Below, piece by piece: positions 1-10,483 of a stretch of DNA of 64,000 nt. Both the position numbers and the translations under genes were made by a program. The stretch's first letter is position 1; each line of letters opens with the position of its first letter. The notes under the pieces are model-generated. The model ran no database searches. It worked only from the letters and a program-made list of their open reading frames with translations, and was not told the origin of the DNA. Source of the DNA: Halomonas stenophila (GTDB lineage Bacteria; Pseudomonadota; Gammaproteobacteria; Pseudomonadales; Halomonadaceae). The stretch spans positions 558,001 through 622,000 of the forward strand of contig NZ_JACHXR010000001.1 of assembly GCF_014192275.1 (NCBI RefSeq). The letters run 5' to 3'.

Positions 1-979
1 GGTGGGCGCGGGCCTGGTCGGCCTTCTCCGCCGGCACCACCAGCACCATGCCGATGCCGCAGTTGAGTACCCGGTGCATCTCGTGCTCGTCGACGTTGCC
101 CTGTTCCTGCAGCCAGTCGAAGACGGCCGGGCGGGTCCAGCTGGCCACGTCGATGCGCGCGGCCGTCCCCTCCGGGAGCACGCGCGGCAGGTTCTCGGTG
201 AGCCCGCCGCCGGTGATGTGCGAGAGCGCATGCACCGGCACGTCGGTCTCCTTGAGCAGCGACAGCAGTGGCTTGACGTAGATGCGGGTCGGCGCCAGCA
301 ACGCCTCGCCGAGGGGCTGGCCGTCGATGGCGGTGTCCAGGGAGGCGCCCGAGACCTCGAGGATCTTGCGGATCAGCGAGTAGCCGTTGGAGTGGGGGCC
401 GGAGGAGGCCATGCCCAGCAGCACGTCGCCCTCGGCGACCCGCTGGCCGTCGAGGATCTCGTCCTTCTCGACGACGCCGACGCAGAAGCCGGCCAGGTCG
501 TAGTCGCTGCCCTCGTACATGCCGGGCATCTCGGCGGTCTCGCCGCCCACCAGGGCGCAGCCGGCCTGCTCGCAGCCTTCGCCGATGCCGGTCACCACGT
601 CGGCGGCGATGTCCACATCCAGCTTGCCCGTGGCATAGTAGTCGAGGAACAGCAGCGGCTCGGCGCCGGCGACCACCAGGTCGTTGACGCACATGGCCAC
701 CAGGTCGATGCCGATGGTGTCGTGACGGCCGAGATCCATCGCCAGGCGCAGCTTGGTGCCCACGCCGTCGGTGCCGGTCACCAGCACCGGCTCGCGATAG
801 CCGCTGGGCAGCTGGCACAGGGCGCCGAAGCCGCCCAGGCCGCCCATCACCTCGGGGCGGGTGGTGCGGCGGGCGACGCCCTTGATGCGGTCGACCAGGG
901 CGTTGCCGGCATCGATGTCGACGCCGGCATCCTTGTAGCTGAGGGAAGCCCCGCTCGGGCGGTTGGTGGAATCGGTCAT
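1..979 (-). CDS. purM: Phosphoribosylformylglycinamidine cyclo-ligase, 3' end outside window
   Basis: AIR synthetase of purine biosynthesis, which closes FGAM to AIR with ATP in the cytoplasm. The reverse-strand reading starts [19 protein letters not shown] and carries the family's typical [23 protein letters not shown] and [11 protein letters not shown] stretches. About 326 residues are visible of a usual ~350, so only the C-terminus is missing at the window edge. It is divergent from the PerM-type permease, and the purM-perM-hda neighbourhood is common in pseudomonads and relatives. Identification is secure. Confidence 0.95.
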   Translation of the reverse strand, partial: MTDSTNRPSGASLSYKDAGVDIDAGNALVDRIKGVARRTTRPEVMGGLGGFGALCQLPSGYREPVLVTGTDGVGTKLRLAMDLGRHDTIGIDLVAMCVNDLVVAGAEPLLFLDYYATGKLDVDIAADVVTGIGEGCEQAGCALVGGETAEMPGMYEGSDYDLAGFCVGVVEKDEILDGQRVAEGDVLLGMASSGPHSNGYSLIRKILEVSGASLDTAIDGQPLGEALLAPTRIYVKPLLSLLKETDVPVHALSHITGGGLTENLPRVLPEGTAARIDVASWTRPAVFDWLQEQGNVDEHEMHRVLNCGIGMVLVVPAEKADQARAH

Positions 980-1134
980 GACCTGTCCTGTGTGAACATT
1001 GCTGTCGAAGAGTCGTCCCGACGCCGTGGCGGGCCGCGTGCAGGGGCGCCACGGTGGGCAAGCGTGGGCAGGAATTGTAGCATCACGACGCACGGCTCGC
1101 ACCGCCGTGCCAGGCATCACACAGGGAGAGCGCG

Positions 1135-2211
1135 ATGCGCAGACAGGGGTGGATAGTGGCCGCGCTCGCGGCCCTGGGATTGTGGTTCTTCATCAGCATC
1201 GAGCCGGTGCTGATGCCGTTCTTCGTCAGCATGATACTGGCCTATCTGGGCGACCCGCTGGCCGACCGGCTGGAGGCCCATGGTCTGTCACGCCGGCTCT
1301 CGGTGTCGGTGGTCTTCCTGCTGCTGACGCTGGTCATCGTGCTGACCCTGCTGCTGGTGATCCCGCTGCTAGGGCGCCAGATCGGCCAACTGGTCGAGCT
1401 GATGCCGGTGGCCCTGAACTGGATGCAGGGCAGCGTGCTGCCCAGGCTGCAGGCGCTGACCGGCATCGACCTCTCCACCGACTTCGACCAGATGCGCCAG
1501 GCCCTGCTGGAGAACTGGCGGGAGACCGGTACCTTCGCCGCCACCCTGCTGGCCCAAGTGTCCAAGTCGGGCCTGGCGCTGGTCGCCTGGGTCGGCAATC
1601 TGGCGCTGATCCCGGTGGTGACCTTCTACCTGCTGCTCGACTGGGATGACCTGGTGGCCAAGGTGCGCCGCTCCCTGCCGCGCAGCTGGGAGCCCGCCGC
1701 GGTACGCCTGGCCAGCGAGTGTGACGAGGTGCTGTCGTCCTTCCTGCGTGGCCAGCTGATCGTGATGCTGTGCCTGGGCGTGATCTACGCCATCGGCCTG
1801 ACCCTGCTGGGGGTGAAGTTCGGCCTGCTGATCGGCCTGCTCTCCGGCCTGGCCAGCATCGTCCCCTACCTGGGGGTGATCGTGGGCATCTCGGTGGCCG
1901 GCCTGGTGGCGTTCTTCCAGTTCGGCGATCCCCTGATGCTGCTCGCGGTGGCGGGGGTCTTCGGCTTCGGCCAGCTCGTCGAGAGTACCCTGCTGCAACC
2001 CAAGCTGCTGGGCGACAAGATCGGGCTGCACCCCGTCGCGGTGATCTTCGCCGTGCTGGCCGGCGGCCAGCTGTTCGGCTTCACCGGCGTGCTGCTGGCC
2101 TTGCCGGTGGCCGCCGTGGTGATGGTGGTGTTGCGTTATCTCCACGAGCGTTATAAAAACAGCACACTCTATGACGCGGGCCACCGGCCCCTGGACGAGG
2201 AGTCGCCATGA
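1135..2211 (+). CDS. AI-2E/PerM family membrane permease
   Basis: A 358-residue polytopic membrane protein of the AI-2E transporter (PerM/UPF0118) family. Hydrophobic segments run near residues 8-38 and 58-85, around 150-170, and through a cluster from about 205 to 330. The late [19 protein letters not shown] stretch is typical of the family. The start ATG has a GGGAGAG ribosome site. The stop overlaps the hda start by 4 bases, so the two are translationally coupled. The substrate is not deducible; family members are linked to autoinducer export or Na+/H+ exchange. Confidence 0.88.
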   Translation: MRRQGWIVAALAALGLWFFISIEPVLMPFFVSMILAYLGDPLADRLEAHGLSRRLSVSVVFLLLTLVIVLTLLLVIPLLGRQIGQLVELMPVALNWMQGSVLPRLQALTGIDLSTDFDQMRQALLENWRETGTFAATLLAQVSKSGLALVAWVGNLALIPVVTFYLLLDWDDLVAKVRRSLPRSWEPAAVRLASECDEVLSSFLRGQLIVMLCLGVIYAIGLTLLGVKFGLLIGLLSGLASIVPYLGVIVGISVAGLVAFFQFGDPLMLLAVAGVFGFGQLVESTLLQPKLLGDKIGLHPVAVIFAVLAGGQLFGFTGVLLALPVAAVVMVVLRYLHERYKNSTLYDAGHRPLDEESP

Positions 2212-2909
2212 GCCGTGCACCCGCACAGCTGCCGCTGGGCGTGGGGCTGCGCGACGATGCCACCTTCGCCAATTTCCACCCTGGGCCCAGTGCGACCCTG
2301 GTCGATCGCCTGCAGCACCAGCTGGACGACGCGGGGGAGCCCTTCCTCTATCTCTGGGGGGGCGACGGCGTGGGGCGCAGCCACCTGCTCCAGGCGGCCT
2401 GCCATGCGGCCTCCGACCGTGATCGCCGGGCACTCTACCTGCCGCTGGAGGAGCTCGGCCACTTTCCGCCGCTGATGCTCGAGGAGGTCGAGCGCCTGGA
2501 CCTGGTAGCCATCGATGACCTCGACCGGGTGGTGGGCCGCAAGCGCTGGGAGGAGGCCCTGTTCCATGCCTTCAACCGCCTGCGTGACGAGGGACGACGC
2601 CTGGTGATCGCCGCCTCCGCGCCGCCGCGGCAGTTGGGCGTCGCCTTGCCGGACCTGGCCTCGCGACTGACCTGGGGGATGACCTTCCATGTCCAGGGGC
2701 TCGATGATGGCGGGCGGCTGGAGGCGCTGCAGCTGCGCGCCCGGGTGCGTGGCATGCAGCTGCCCGACGAGGTGGCGCGCTACATCCTGCACCGCGGGCC
2801 CCGGCGGCTGGAGGCGCTGTTCGCGGCGCTGGAGACCCTCGATCGGGCCTCGCTGTCGGCCCAGCGCAAGCTGACCATTCCCTTCGTCAAGCAGGCGCTG
2901 GGCTGGTAG
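2208..2909 (+). CDS. hda: DnaA regulatory inactivator Hda
   Basis: DnaA-related AAA+ protein (233 residues) that, with the loaded sliding clamp, stimulates hydrolysis of DnaA-bound ATP and prevents re-initiation of replication. The N-terminus has a clamp-binding type motif QLPLGV. A P-loop-like GGDGVGRSHLL (residues ~45-55) has Arg in place of the usual Lys, as in known Hda proteins, and AIDDLDRV is the Walker B region. A GAGGAG ribosome site precedes the ATG. It overlaps the permease gene and probably shares its promoter. Confidence 0.92.
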   Translation: MSRAPAQLPLGVGLRDDATFANFHPGPSATLVDRLQHQLDDAGEPFLYLWGGDGVGRSHLLQAACHAASDRDRRALYLPLEELGHFPPLMLEEVERLDLVAIDDLDRVVGRKRWEEALFHAFNRLRDEGRRLVIAASAPPRQLGVALPDLASRLTWGMTFHVQGLDDGGRLEALQLRARVRGMQLPDEVARYILHRGPRRLEALFAALETLDRASLSAQRKLTIPFVKQALGW

Positions 2910-2946
2910 GTCTCGTCCGGCCCTGGCGTTCAGACGAGGCCGCGGC

Positions 2947-3840
2947 TCATTGCTCCTGCTCGCTGCACAGCCACTCGGTATCGAAGCGAAAGGCGTTGAG
3001 GATGTCATCCTGGGTGAAGCCGTGCGCTTCCAGGGTGTCCTGCCAGGCTCGGGTATTGCGGTAGTCCAGCAGCTCCTCGGTGAAGGCATCGCGCAGGTCC
3101 TGGGCCTCCGGGGGGAAGGTGAAGGCACCCCAACTGCGCACCAGCTGGCCGTCGATCTTCGGATCCTTGAAGTTCTGCACCACCTCGACCTCCGGGCTGC
3201 TGTCGTCCAGCTGGCTCACCGTGAGGCCGGTGCCGGCATAGGCATCCGCGTCCCCCTCCAGCAGGGTATCGATGGCCGCCGCGTTCTCGGCGATCCGGAC
3301 CATCCGAGCATCGGGGACGCCCAGCGCTGTCATGATGTCGATCTGGGAGGCGCCCGCGAGGACGGCGACGCGGATGTCGTCGCGCTCGGCGAAGTCGGCG
3401 TAGCCGCTGATCTCCAGCGGGTTCGCGGCGCGCACCAGCAGGCCCTCGCCGTAGGAGGTGTTGGGCGCCGAGAACAGCACCCGCTCGCAGCGAGCCGGGC
3501 GAATGGCCATCTCGGCGGCGGCCATGTCGAAGCGTCCTTCCTCGAGCCCGGGGATCAGCTCGCCGAAGGGCGTGACTACCCACTCGATCCGGTCGATCCC
3601 CAGTTCCCCCAGGATATGCCGTGCCACCTCCGGGCCGGCGCCGCGTCCCTCGCCGTTGTCGTCCAGGTAGCCGTAGGGCACCTCGTTGGCCACGGCCACG
3701 CGGATGCTGCCACGCTCCTGGAGTTCCGCCAGGGTCGCTGCCATGGCGAGAGATGGGGCAAGGGCCAGGGCCAGGGCTAGCGTCCAGCGGGCCCAGGGCG
3801 CAGAGAGGGGGCGGTCGGTGCCGTCGGTACTGCGGTCCAT
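2947..3840 (-). CDS. Periplasmic solute-binding protein, EhuB/amino-acid type, orphan
   Basis: A 297-residue family 3 extracellular solute-binding protein. A hydrophobic signal segment (about residues 17-34) ends in SLAMA, followed by mature sequence with the typical RGSIRVAV and VPYGYLDDNG start. It resembles EhuB, the binding protein of ectoine/hydroxyectoine importers, which would suit a halophile. No permease or ATPase gene lies next to it, unlike ehuABCD loci, so it either serves a transporter encoded elsewhere or has another role. The family is certain; the ectoine ligand is an inference. Confidence 0.8.
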   Translation of the reverse strand: MDRSTDGTDRPLSAPWARWTLALALALAPSLAMAATLAELQERGSIRVAVANEVPYGYLDDNGEGRGAGPEVARHILGELGIDRIEWVVTPFGELIPGLEEGRFDMAAAEMAIRPARCERVLFSAPNTSYGEGLLVRAANPLEISGYADFAERDDIRVAVLAGASQIDIMTALGVPDARMVRIAENAAAIDTLLEGDADAYAGTGLTVSQLDDSSPEVEVVQNFKDPKIDGQLVRSWGAFTFPPEAQDLRDAFTEELLDYRNTRAWQDTLEAHGFTQDDILNAFRFDTEWLCSEQEQ

Positions 3841-3936
3841 GTCGAATCTCCCGTTCGAGCCGGCACCTCCGTTAAGAGATGCCTGTATCAGCCTTCAGCG
3901 TAGATGGCAGGGCATGAGGCCGCCACGGGGTGCCGG

Positions 3937-4476
3937 TCAGCGGCTGAGCTGGAGCTCTCGGTGCTGGCCGGGGGCCAGCGAGACCTGGTGGATCACCACG
4001 CGCCGCTTGCCGCTGGCGGGGTCCACCAGGCTGCCCGAGACATAGAACTCGCCGGCGGGCAGGCCCCGCAGCAGGAAGTGGCCATTGGCATCGGTGCGCG
4101 TGGTATGGGTATAGGCCCGTGCCCGTGGGTCGGCCCGCTCGACGGCGCGGCCGGCCAGGGCCTGCTCGGCGGCCTCGGCGGAGTAGGTGGTGATCGGGGC
4201 CACCGAGATGGTCTCGCCGGCGCCCACCACCGTGCCCGCCGCGCTGTCCAGGGTCAGGCGGCCACTCACGGCGGCGCTGCCGTTCTTCTCCAGGGCGGCG
4301 TATTCCTCGGCGGGGAAGGCCACCTGGCGGGGGACGCGTCCGCGGGTCTGGCCCTGCGATTCGCCGATGTCGATCACCTCCGCGGGCTCCTCGCGCTGGG
4401 GCAAGCCGGCGGGGGGCAGCATCTGGCAGCCGGACAGGGTCAGGCCCAGCAGGGCGATCAGGATGGGGTATCTCAT
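3937..4476 (-). CDS. Carboxypeptidase-regulatory-like lipoprotein
   Basis: A 179-residue predicted lipoprotein of unknown function. The chosen ATG gives MRYPILIALLGLTLSGCQ, a signal peptide with lipobox LSGC; an upstream in-frame start would bury this signal. The C-terminal half (TRTDANGHFLLRGLPAGEFY) looks like a carboxypeptidase regulatory or transthyretin-like beta-sandwich, a fold found in many envelope proteins. It lies downstream of the phasin terminator and has its own short leader. Confidence 0.72.
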   Translation of the reverse strand: MRYPILIALLGLTLSGCQMLPPAGLPQREEPAEVIDIGESQGQTRGRVPRQVAFPAEEYAALEKNGSAAVSGRLTLDSAAGTVVGAGETISVAPITTYSAEAAEQALAGRAVERADPRARAYTHTTRTDANGHFLLRGLPAGEFYVSGSLVDPASGKRRVVIHQVSLAPGQHRELQLSR

Positions 4477-4522
4477 TGCACTCTCCCGGTGGGGTTGGCC
4501 CTGTGCGGGGGAGAGAGTAACC

Positions 4523-4559
4523 AAAAAAGGGGCCACCGCGGTAGCGGTGGCCCCTTTTT
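4523..4559. terminator. Bidirectional-looking Rho-independent terminator after phasin gene
   Basis: A perfect 11-bp stem GGGGCCACCGC / GCGGTGGCCCC with a 4-base loop lies between a run of A's and a run of T's, so it can work on both strands. On the minus strand it directly follows the phasin stop codon, the gene it most plausibly terminates. Confidence 0.85.
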
Positions 4560-4587
4560 CAATCGGTCGCCGATGGCGACGTCAGGC

Positions 4588-4956
4588 TTACTGAGCGGCC
4601 TTGGTGGCGGTCTCGGTGGCCTGCTTGACGCTGTCTTCGGTCAGCTTCTGGCTCTGCTGGACGAAGTCCTGCTGCAGGGACACGACCTTCTCGGCGTCGC
4701 CCTTCAGGCGCTCGGTCAGGTCCTTGGCGACCTTCTGCTGGCCTTCCATGTAGCTGCGCAGGCCTTCGGCGTCCTTGACGTCGAGCAGGGCGCGGGCCTG
4801 GGCCAGGCCGGTGTCGGTGTAGGCCTTGCCGGCTTCCAGCTGGGCATTGGCCAGCTTCTCGGCGAAGTCCACGGACAGGGTCGCATAGGCGCGAGCCGGA
4901 CCGAAGAACATGGATTCGAATTGCTGGGTGAACTGCTTGGTGTCGAAGTTTTGCAT
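4588..4956 (-). CDS. Phasin family protein
   Basis: A 122-residue, charged and largely helical protein of the phasin family (granule-associated proteins coating polyhydroxyalkanoate inclusions). The start MQNFDTKQFTQQFESMFFGP and the following amphipathic helices with Ala/Gln/Lys-rich heptads fit. A TGAC-CCTCC (rc: GGAGGGTCAGACG) ribosome site precedes the ATG. It is monocistronic with a strong terminator. PHA synthase genes are not in this window, so its partner operon is elsewhere. An imperfect inverted repeat upstream may be its operator. Confidence 0.82.
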   Translation of the reverse strand: MQNFDTKQFTQQFESMFFGPARAYATLSVDFAEKLANAQLEAGKAYTDTGLAQARALLDVKDAEGLRSYMEGQQKVAKDLTERLKGDAEKVVSLQQDFVQQSQKLTEDSVKQATETATKAAQ

Positions 4957-5024
4957 CGTCTGACCCTCCTCGGGGGGTTGGCTTGGTGAAGGCCTGGGCG
5001 GTCCGCCGATGCCTTCCCGCGTCT

Positions 5025-5064
5025 GTTGCAGTGCACAATAGCAAAGCGGTTTGTGCAGTGCAAC
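5025..5064. promoter_or_regulatory. Candidate phasin operator (inverted repeat)
   Basis: Two 14-base arms GTTGCAGTGCACAA and TTGTGCAGTGCAAC are inverted with one mismatch and a 12-base spacer; each holds the motif TGCAGTGCA. The site is about 70 bases upstream of the phasin start. PHA-responsive PhaR repressors bind TGC/GCA-containing repeats near phasin genes, so this is a plausible operator; that is inference. Confidence 0.4.
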
Positions 5065-5090
5065 ATGGTCGGATCAAATTCTTTCGCCCG

Positions 5091-5167
5091 GACAGGGCAA
5101 TCGCAGTTGGGTGGCGAGGGGCGACGGAGCAGCTCCGAGCGCCAAGGCGAACTGCAATAGCACTGTC
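5091..5167. repeat. Short MITE-like repeat, copy R1
   Basis: This 77-bp segment begins GACAGGGCAATCGCAGTT and ends AACTGCAATAGCACTGTC, which are inverted repeats of each other at about 15 of 18 positions. The left end matches the left ends of copies at 47719 and (partly) 55737 and 60004. It lacks the GAGGAGGTCCTACGCC core of long copies, so it is a minimal version. Confidence 0.6.
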
Positions 5168-5242
5168 GGCCCTGGTCATTGTCTTGCAAGGTGCCCCGGC
5201 GGACACCATGGTGACAGGGCAGCCATCCACGAGGAGCCGATC

Positions 5243-6622
<1,380 letters not shown>

Positions 6623-6683
6623 CCGGCGTGATGTTCCAGGGGGGCGGCGAGTGTCATCGCCGCGCAGGGTGACTGCGCGCCGA

Positions 6684-7751
6684 TCAAGTGTCCTGGTCGC
6701 GCTCCCTGGCCTCCTCCACGGTGCCTTCGGCATCGCGATGCTCGTCATCGGTGGCCGTCGGGGTCTCATGCTCGTCGGCCCGGGAGGGGCGATAGCAGAG
6801 GGTGGCCAGGATCGGGAAGTGATCCGAACCGAAGCGGGGCAGGCGCTGCATCTTCTTCAGCGTGAAGTGCTCGCTGACGAAGACGTGATCGAGGGGCCAG
6901 CGCATCAGCGGGTAGTCCGCATGGAAGGTACTGAACATGCCGCGCCCCCGCCTCGGGTCGAGCATGCCGCTGACCCGGCAGAACAGCCGGGTACTGCGTG
7001 ACCAGGCCACGTCGTTGAGATCCCCCGCCACCACGGTGGGCTCGTCGGGCTCCTGGTGGATCAGCTTGGCCACCAGCATCAGCTCGCCGTCCCGCCACAG
7101 CGACTCTTCGCTCTCGCTGGGGGCCGGTGGCCGGGGGTGCAGGGCATGAAAGCGGATCCGGTCGCCGCTCTCGAGTTCGACCCCGCAGTGGATAGACGGG
7201 ATATCGTCCTGGATCAGCCACTTGACCGTGGGATCGACGAGCGGGCGGCGCGAATACAGGTGCATGCCATAGAGGTTGTCCAGGGGGATGCGCACCGCAT
7301 GAGGCCAGCCGCCGTTGAGCCCCTCATCGAGGCGCTGCTCCCACCAGTCATCGGACTCCAGGGTCAGGACCAGGTCGGGATCCTGTTCGCGGATGGTCGC
7401 CAGCAGGGCATCGCTGTTGCGATTGGGGGTCAGCACGTTGGCCACCAGCAGGGTCAGGCAGCGATCGGGGCGATCGTCCCGGGCGGTCTTGACCTGGACC
7501 GGCCACAGCGGCGTCCAGGGCAGGACATGGCGCAGCTCCAAGGCGAGCACGGCGACTCCCGCCGCGGCGATCCACGGAGTCGCGGCCGGGTCGGCCAGCG
7601 GTGAGGCGAGGGCGCAGCCGGCACCGCCCAGGCCGATCTGCAGACGCGGGAACTCGCAGGCCCGTAGCCACCACCAGTGCCCGGGGACCCGAGCGATCAG
7701 GCTGGCCAGCAGCAGGACGACGGCCAGCCCACCGAGCCACCATTCGACCAT
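6684..7751 (-). CDS. Membrane-anchored endonuclease/exonuclease/phosphatase family protein
   Basis: A 355-residue protein with two or three N-terminal hydrophobic segments (about residues 5-20, 40-75), then an EEP-superfamily catalytic domain from about residue 95. Visible EEP motifs are the LVANVLTPNRN start, VVAGDLNDVAWS and the final GSDHFPILATL with catalytic Asp-His. The acidic tail (ADEHETPTATDDEH) fits a halophile. The domain probably faces the periplasm; the substrate (nucleic acid, phosphoinositide-like or sphingolipid-type diester) cannot be predicted. Confidence 0.78.
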   Translation of the reverse strand: MVEWWLGGLAVVLLLASLIARVPGHWWWLRACEFPRLQIGLGGAGCALASPLADPAATPWIAAAGVAVLALELRHVLPWTPLWPVQVKTARDDRPDRCLTLLVANVLTPNRNSDALLATIREQDPDLVLTLESDDWWEQRLDEGLNGGWPHAVRIPLDNLYGMHLYSRRPLVDPTVKWLIQDDIPSIHCGVELESGDRIRFHALHPRPPAPSESEESLWRDGELMLVAKLIHQEPDEPTVVAGDLNDVAWSRSTRLFCRVSGMLDPRRGRGMFSTFHADYPLMRWPLDHVFVSEHFTLKKMQRLPRFGSDHFPILATLCYRPSRADEHETPTATDDEHRDAEGTVEEARERDQDT

Positions 7752-7830
7752 GTCGCGTTCTCCCCCCGAAATGACGTTCGGCAGGTGCGCTTCCTGTCGC
7801 GCCCGCTTCCCGAGGGTAATGCCACCGGCC

Positions 7831-9330
7831 TCAGGCCGCGAGCTCGGTACGGCGGCGGGCCATGTAGTCTGCCAGACGCGCGACCTGGACGGGGGAGAGA
7901 TGCAGGCCGAGCTTGGTCCGGCGCCAGAGGATGTCCTGGGGTTCGCGGGCCCACTCCTGGGCCATCAGGTAATCCACCTCGGCGGTGGTCAGGCCCGCGC
8001 CGAAGTTCTCACCCAGCGACTCCAGGGAGCGCTTGCCTTCCAGGAAGCGCAGGCACAGCGAGCCGTAGCTGCGGGAGAAGCGGCGCACCTGGGCCGGGCT
8101 CAGGAACGCGAAGTCGGCGGCCAGCCGTTCGCGGAAGCGCGCCTGGTCACCGATGTCGCCGCCGGGCAGGGGCGCCACGGCCGTCCAGGGCCCCTGCATC
8201 GCCGGCAGGTGCGGGGCCAGGGCGGTCATGGCCGCCTCGGCGAGCTTGCGATAGGTGGTGATCTTGCCGCCGAACACCGACAGCAGCGGCGGGCCCTTGG
8301 TATCCAGATCCAGGGTGTAGTCACGGGTCATGGCGGAGGGCTCGGCGGATTCATCGTCGCATAGCGGGCGGACCCCGGCGAAGGTGCGAATGACATCGTC
8401 CCGCGTCAGGGGGGTGCGGAAGTGGTCGTTGACCACCGAGAGGAGGTAGTCGATCTCCTCCTCGGTGGCCTCGACGCGGGCGGGGTCGCCCTCGTAGCGC
8501 CGGTCGGTGGTGCCCACCAGGCTGAAGTCCTCATCGAAGGGCAGCACGAAGACGATGCGCTGGTCGGTGTTCTGCAGGATGTAGGCTCGGTCGTCGCGGT
8601 TGCGGCGGGGCACGATCAGGTGGCTGCCCTGGATCATGCGCACGCCGTAGCGGGAGGGCCGGTGGGCCTTGTCCTTGATCACGCCTTCCACCCAGGGACC
8701 CGCGGCATTGACCAGGGCGCGGGCCCGTCGCCGGAAGCGCCGGCCGCTATCCACGTCCTCGAGCTCGATCTGCCAGTGGTCGTCGACCTCGCGGGCGTCG
8801 AGGCAGCGCGTGCGCACTCGGATCTCGGCCCCCAGCTCCCGGGCCTGCAGGGCGTTGAGGATCACCAGGCGGGCGTCATCGACCCAGCAGTCGGAATACT
8901 CGAAGCCGCGGCGGATGTCCGGGCTCATGCCCAGGGCCGGCGTGAGCCTGATGCCGCGCGAGCCCGGCAGCTGCTGGCGCTTGCTCAGGTGGTCGTAGAG
9001 GAACAGGCCGGCGCGCAGCATCCAGGCCGGGCGCAGGTGGGAGCGATGGGGCAGGATGAAGCGCAGCGGCCAGATGATATGCGGCGCCTTGGCCAGCAGG
9101 ATCTCGCGCTCCCGCAGGGCCTCCCGCACCAGGCGGAACTCGTGGTGCTCCAGGTAGCGCAGCCCGCCATGGATCAGCTTGCTGCTGGCCGACGAGGTGG
9201 CGCCCGCCAGGTCGGCCTGCTCGCACAGGCCCACCGAGAGGCCTCGCCCGGCGGCATCGGCGGCGATGCCGGCACCGTTGATGCCGCCACCTATCACGAA
9301 GAGATCCAGGAGGTCACGCGTCGTTGCCAT
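7831..9330 (-). CDS. glpD: Glycerol-3-phosphate dehydrogenase (aerobic), copy 1
   Basis: Membrane-associated flavoenzyme oxidising glycerol-3-phosphate to dihydroxyacetone phosphate and passing electrons to quinone. 499 residues starting MATTRDLLDLFVIGGGINGAG, an N-terminal FAD-binding Rossmann motif; SSASSKLIHGGLRYLEHHEF is the conserved substrate/FAD region. The ATG at 9330 was preferred over an upstream in-frame start because the FAD motif begins at residue 12 as usual. It lies next to glpR and glpK; a second GlpD paralogue is at 39.7 kb. Confidence 0.93.
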   Translation of the reverse strand: MATTRDLLDLFVIGGGINGAGIAADAAGRGLSVGLCEQADLAGATSSASSKLIHGGLRYLEHHEFRLVREALREREILLAKAPHIIWPLRFILPHRSHLRPAWMLRAGLFLYDHLSKRQQLPGSRGIRLTPALGMSPDIRRGFEYSDCWVDDARLVILNALQARELGAEIRVRTRCLDAREVDDHWQIELEDVDSGRRFRRRARALVNAAGPWVEGVIKDKAHRPSRYGVRMIQGSHLIVPRRNRDDRAYILQNTDQRIVFVLPFDEDFSLVGTTDRRYEGDPARVEATEEEIDYLLSVVNDHFRTPLTRDDVIRTFAGVRPLCDDESAEPSAMTRDYTLDLDTKGPPLLSVFGGKITTYRKLAEAAMTALAPHLPAMQGPWTAVAPLPGGDIGDQARFRERLAADFAFLSPAQVRRFSRSYGSLCLRFLEGKRSLESLGENFGAGLTTAEVDYLMAQEWAREPQDILWRRTKLGLHLSPVQVARLADYMARRRTELAA

Positions 9331-9376
9331 GGAGTGCTCCGCACCGGCCGGGAGGCCGGGATGTCTGAGGATGATC

Positions 9377-9421
9377 ACGAAATGTTTGAAATCGAAAATA
9401 GAGCAATTGAATTCGAACATC
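9377..9421. promoter_or_regulatory. Candidate GlpR sites upstream of glpD
   Basis: Read on the glpD strand this contains GATGTTCGAAT and, 24 bases further, AAACATTTCGT. The first 11-mer is identical to one upstream of the glycerol ABC importer (33164-33174), and the second resembles GAACATTTTCGT in front of glpK. The shared occurrence at glycerol loci and the neighbouring glpR suggest a DeoR-family operator. Confidence 0.5.
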
Positions 9422-9439
9422 AAGTGATGCGGCCCGGTG

Positions 9440-9480
9440 GACAGGGCTATTGCAGCTAGTCTGACGAGGGGCGCCGGCGG
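9440..9480. repeat. Partial MITE-like repeat, copy R2
   Basis: GACAGGGCTATTGCAG followed by TCTGACGAGGGGCGCCGG matches the left ends of copies at 21443, 47719 and 55737; the rest of the element is absent. Confidence 0.5.
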
Positions 9481-9512
9481 ACGATGGGCCCACCGCAAGG
9501 GCGGGCCGGCGA

Positions 9513-10271
9513 TCAGGCGAGGTGGAGAGTGACGTCGTGAGCCTGCAGCAACTGCAGGATGCGCTCGGAGGGCTGGCGGTCGGTGAACAGGGCGTCGAGC
9601 TGGGAGAGGTTGCCCTGGCGCACCACGGGGTTGCGCTGGAACTTGGAATGATCGGCGGCCAGGTAGACCTGACGTGAATTCTGGATGATGGCCTGGGCGA
9701 CCCGCACTTCCTGGTAGTCGAACTCCAGCAGCGAGCCGTCCTCGTCGATGCCGCTGATGCCGATGATGCCGAAGTCGACCTTGAACTGGTTGATGAAGTC
9801 GATGGTGGCCTCGCCGATGATGCCGCCGTCCCGGGAACGGACCTGGCCACCGGCGATGATCACGTTGAAGTCTTCCTTGCGCTGCAGGATGGCGGCCACG
9901 TTGAGGTTGTTGGTGATGACCTCCAGCCCGTGGTGGTCCAGCAGCGCCTCGGCGACCACCTCATTGCTGGTGCCGATGTTGATGAACAGCGAGGCATGGT
10001 CCGGGATATGGCGGGCGAGCAGGGCCGCGATGCGCTGCTTGGCCTCCAGGTTGAGGGTCTTGCGCATCGCGTAGGCGGTGTTGACCGTGCTCGACTCGAG
10101 GCCGGCCCCGCCATGGACGCGCCGCAGTTGCCCCTCGCCGGACAGCCGGTTGAGGTCGCGGCGGATCGTCTGGGGGGTGACCGCGAAATGTTCGGTGAGC
10201 TGTTCGATGCTGGCGTAGCCCTGGCGGCGTACCAGGTCGACGATGCTGTCTTGGCGCTGCTGTGGGTTCAT
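9513..10271 (-). CDS. glpR: DeoR-family glycerol-3-phosphate regulon repressor
   Basis: A 252-residue DeoR-family repressor. The N-terminal winged helix-turn-helix is [20 protein letters not shown] (about residues 19-38), followed by the sugar-isomerase-like effector domain with [15 protein letters not shown] and [11 protein letters not shown]. It sits between glpD and glpK, the expected targets; sn-glycerol-3-phosphate is the known inducer of GlpR. Shared CGAACAT-type motifs near glpD, glpK and glpS may be its sites. Confidence 0.9.
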   Translation of the reverse strand: MNPQQRQDSIVDLVRRQGYASIEQLTEHFAVTPQTIRRDLNRLSGEGQLRRVHGGAGLESSTVNTAYAMRKTLNLEAKQRIAALLARHIPDHASLFINIGTSNEVVAEALLDHHGLEVITNNLNVAAILQRKEDFNVIIAGGQVRSRDGGIIGEATIDFINQFKVDFGIIGISGIDEDGSLLEFDYQEVRVAQAIIQNSRQVYLAADHSKFQRNPVVRQGNLSQLDALFTDRQPSERILQLLQAHDVTLHLA

Positions 10272-10421
10272 GCGGACTCCTTGATCGCCGGGATTCTACG
10301 CCATCCCGTCGGCCGCTGCAGGGGCGCGTTCCCCGATCATCATGCGGCGAAAGTCGTAGGTCGGTGGCGGTGTCGCCAATTGAGCGTCATCGGCCACTAG
10401 CGTAGTCTTTTGATCATAAGC

Positions 10422-10453
10422 GAACATTTTCGTCGTGGAAAACGAAAGTGTTC
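10422..10453. promoter_or_regulatory. Candidate GlpR operator upstream of glpK
   Basis: Inverted arms GAACATTTTCGT and ACGAAAGTGTTC (one mismatch in 12) with an 8-base spacer lie 30 bases before the glpK ATG, in the glpR-glpK divergent intergenic region. The size, symmetry and position fit a DeoR-family operator that could control both genes. Confidence 0.55.
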
Positions 10454-10483
10454 CTCCGCTCAACGACACCAGGATGCATCGCC

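Noticed and set aside
2915..2946. Terminator between hda and the convergent binding-protein gene
   Set aside because: Only a 6-bp CTCGTC/GACGAG stem with a large loop and no T-run.
3904..4989. A 361-residue forward frame opposite the lipoprotein and phasin genes
   Set aside because: Shadow of the two minus-strand genes; it runs straight through a strong terminator.
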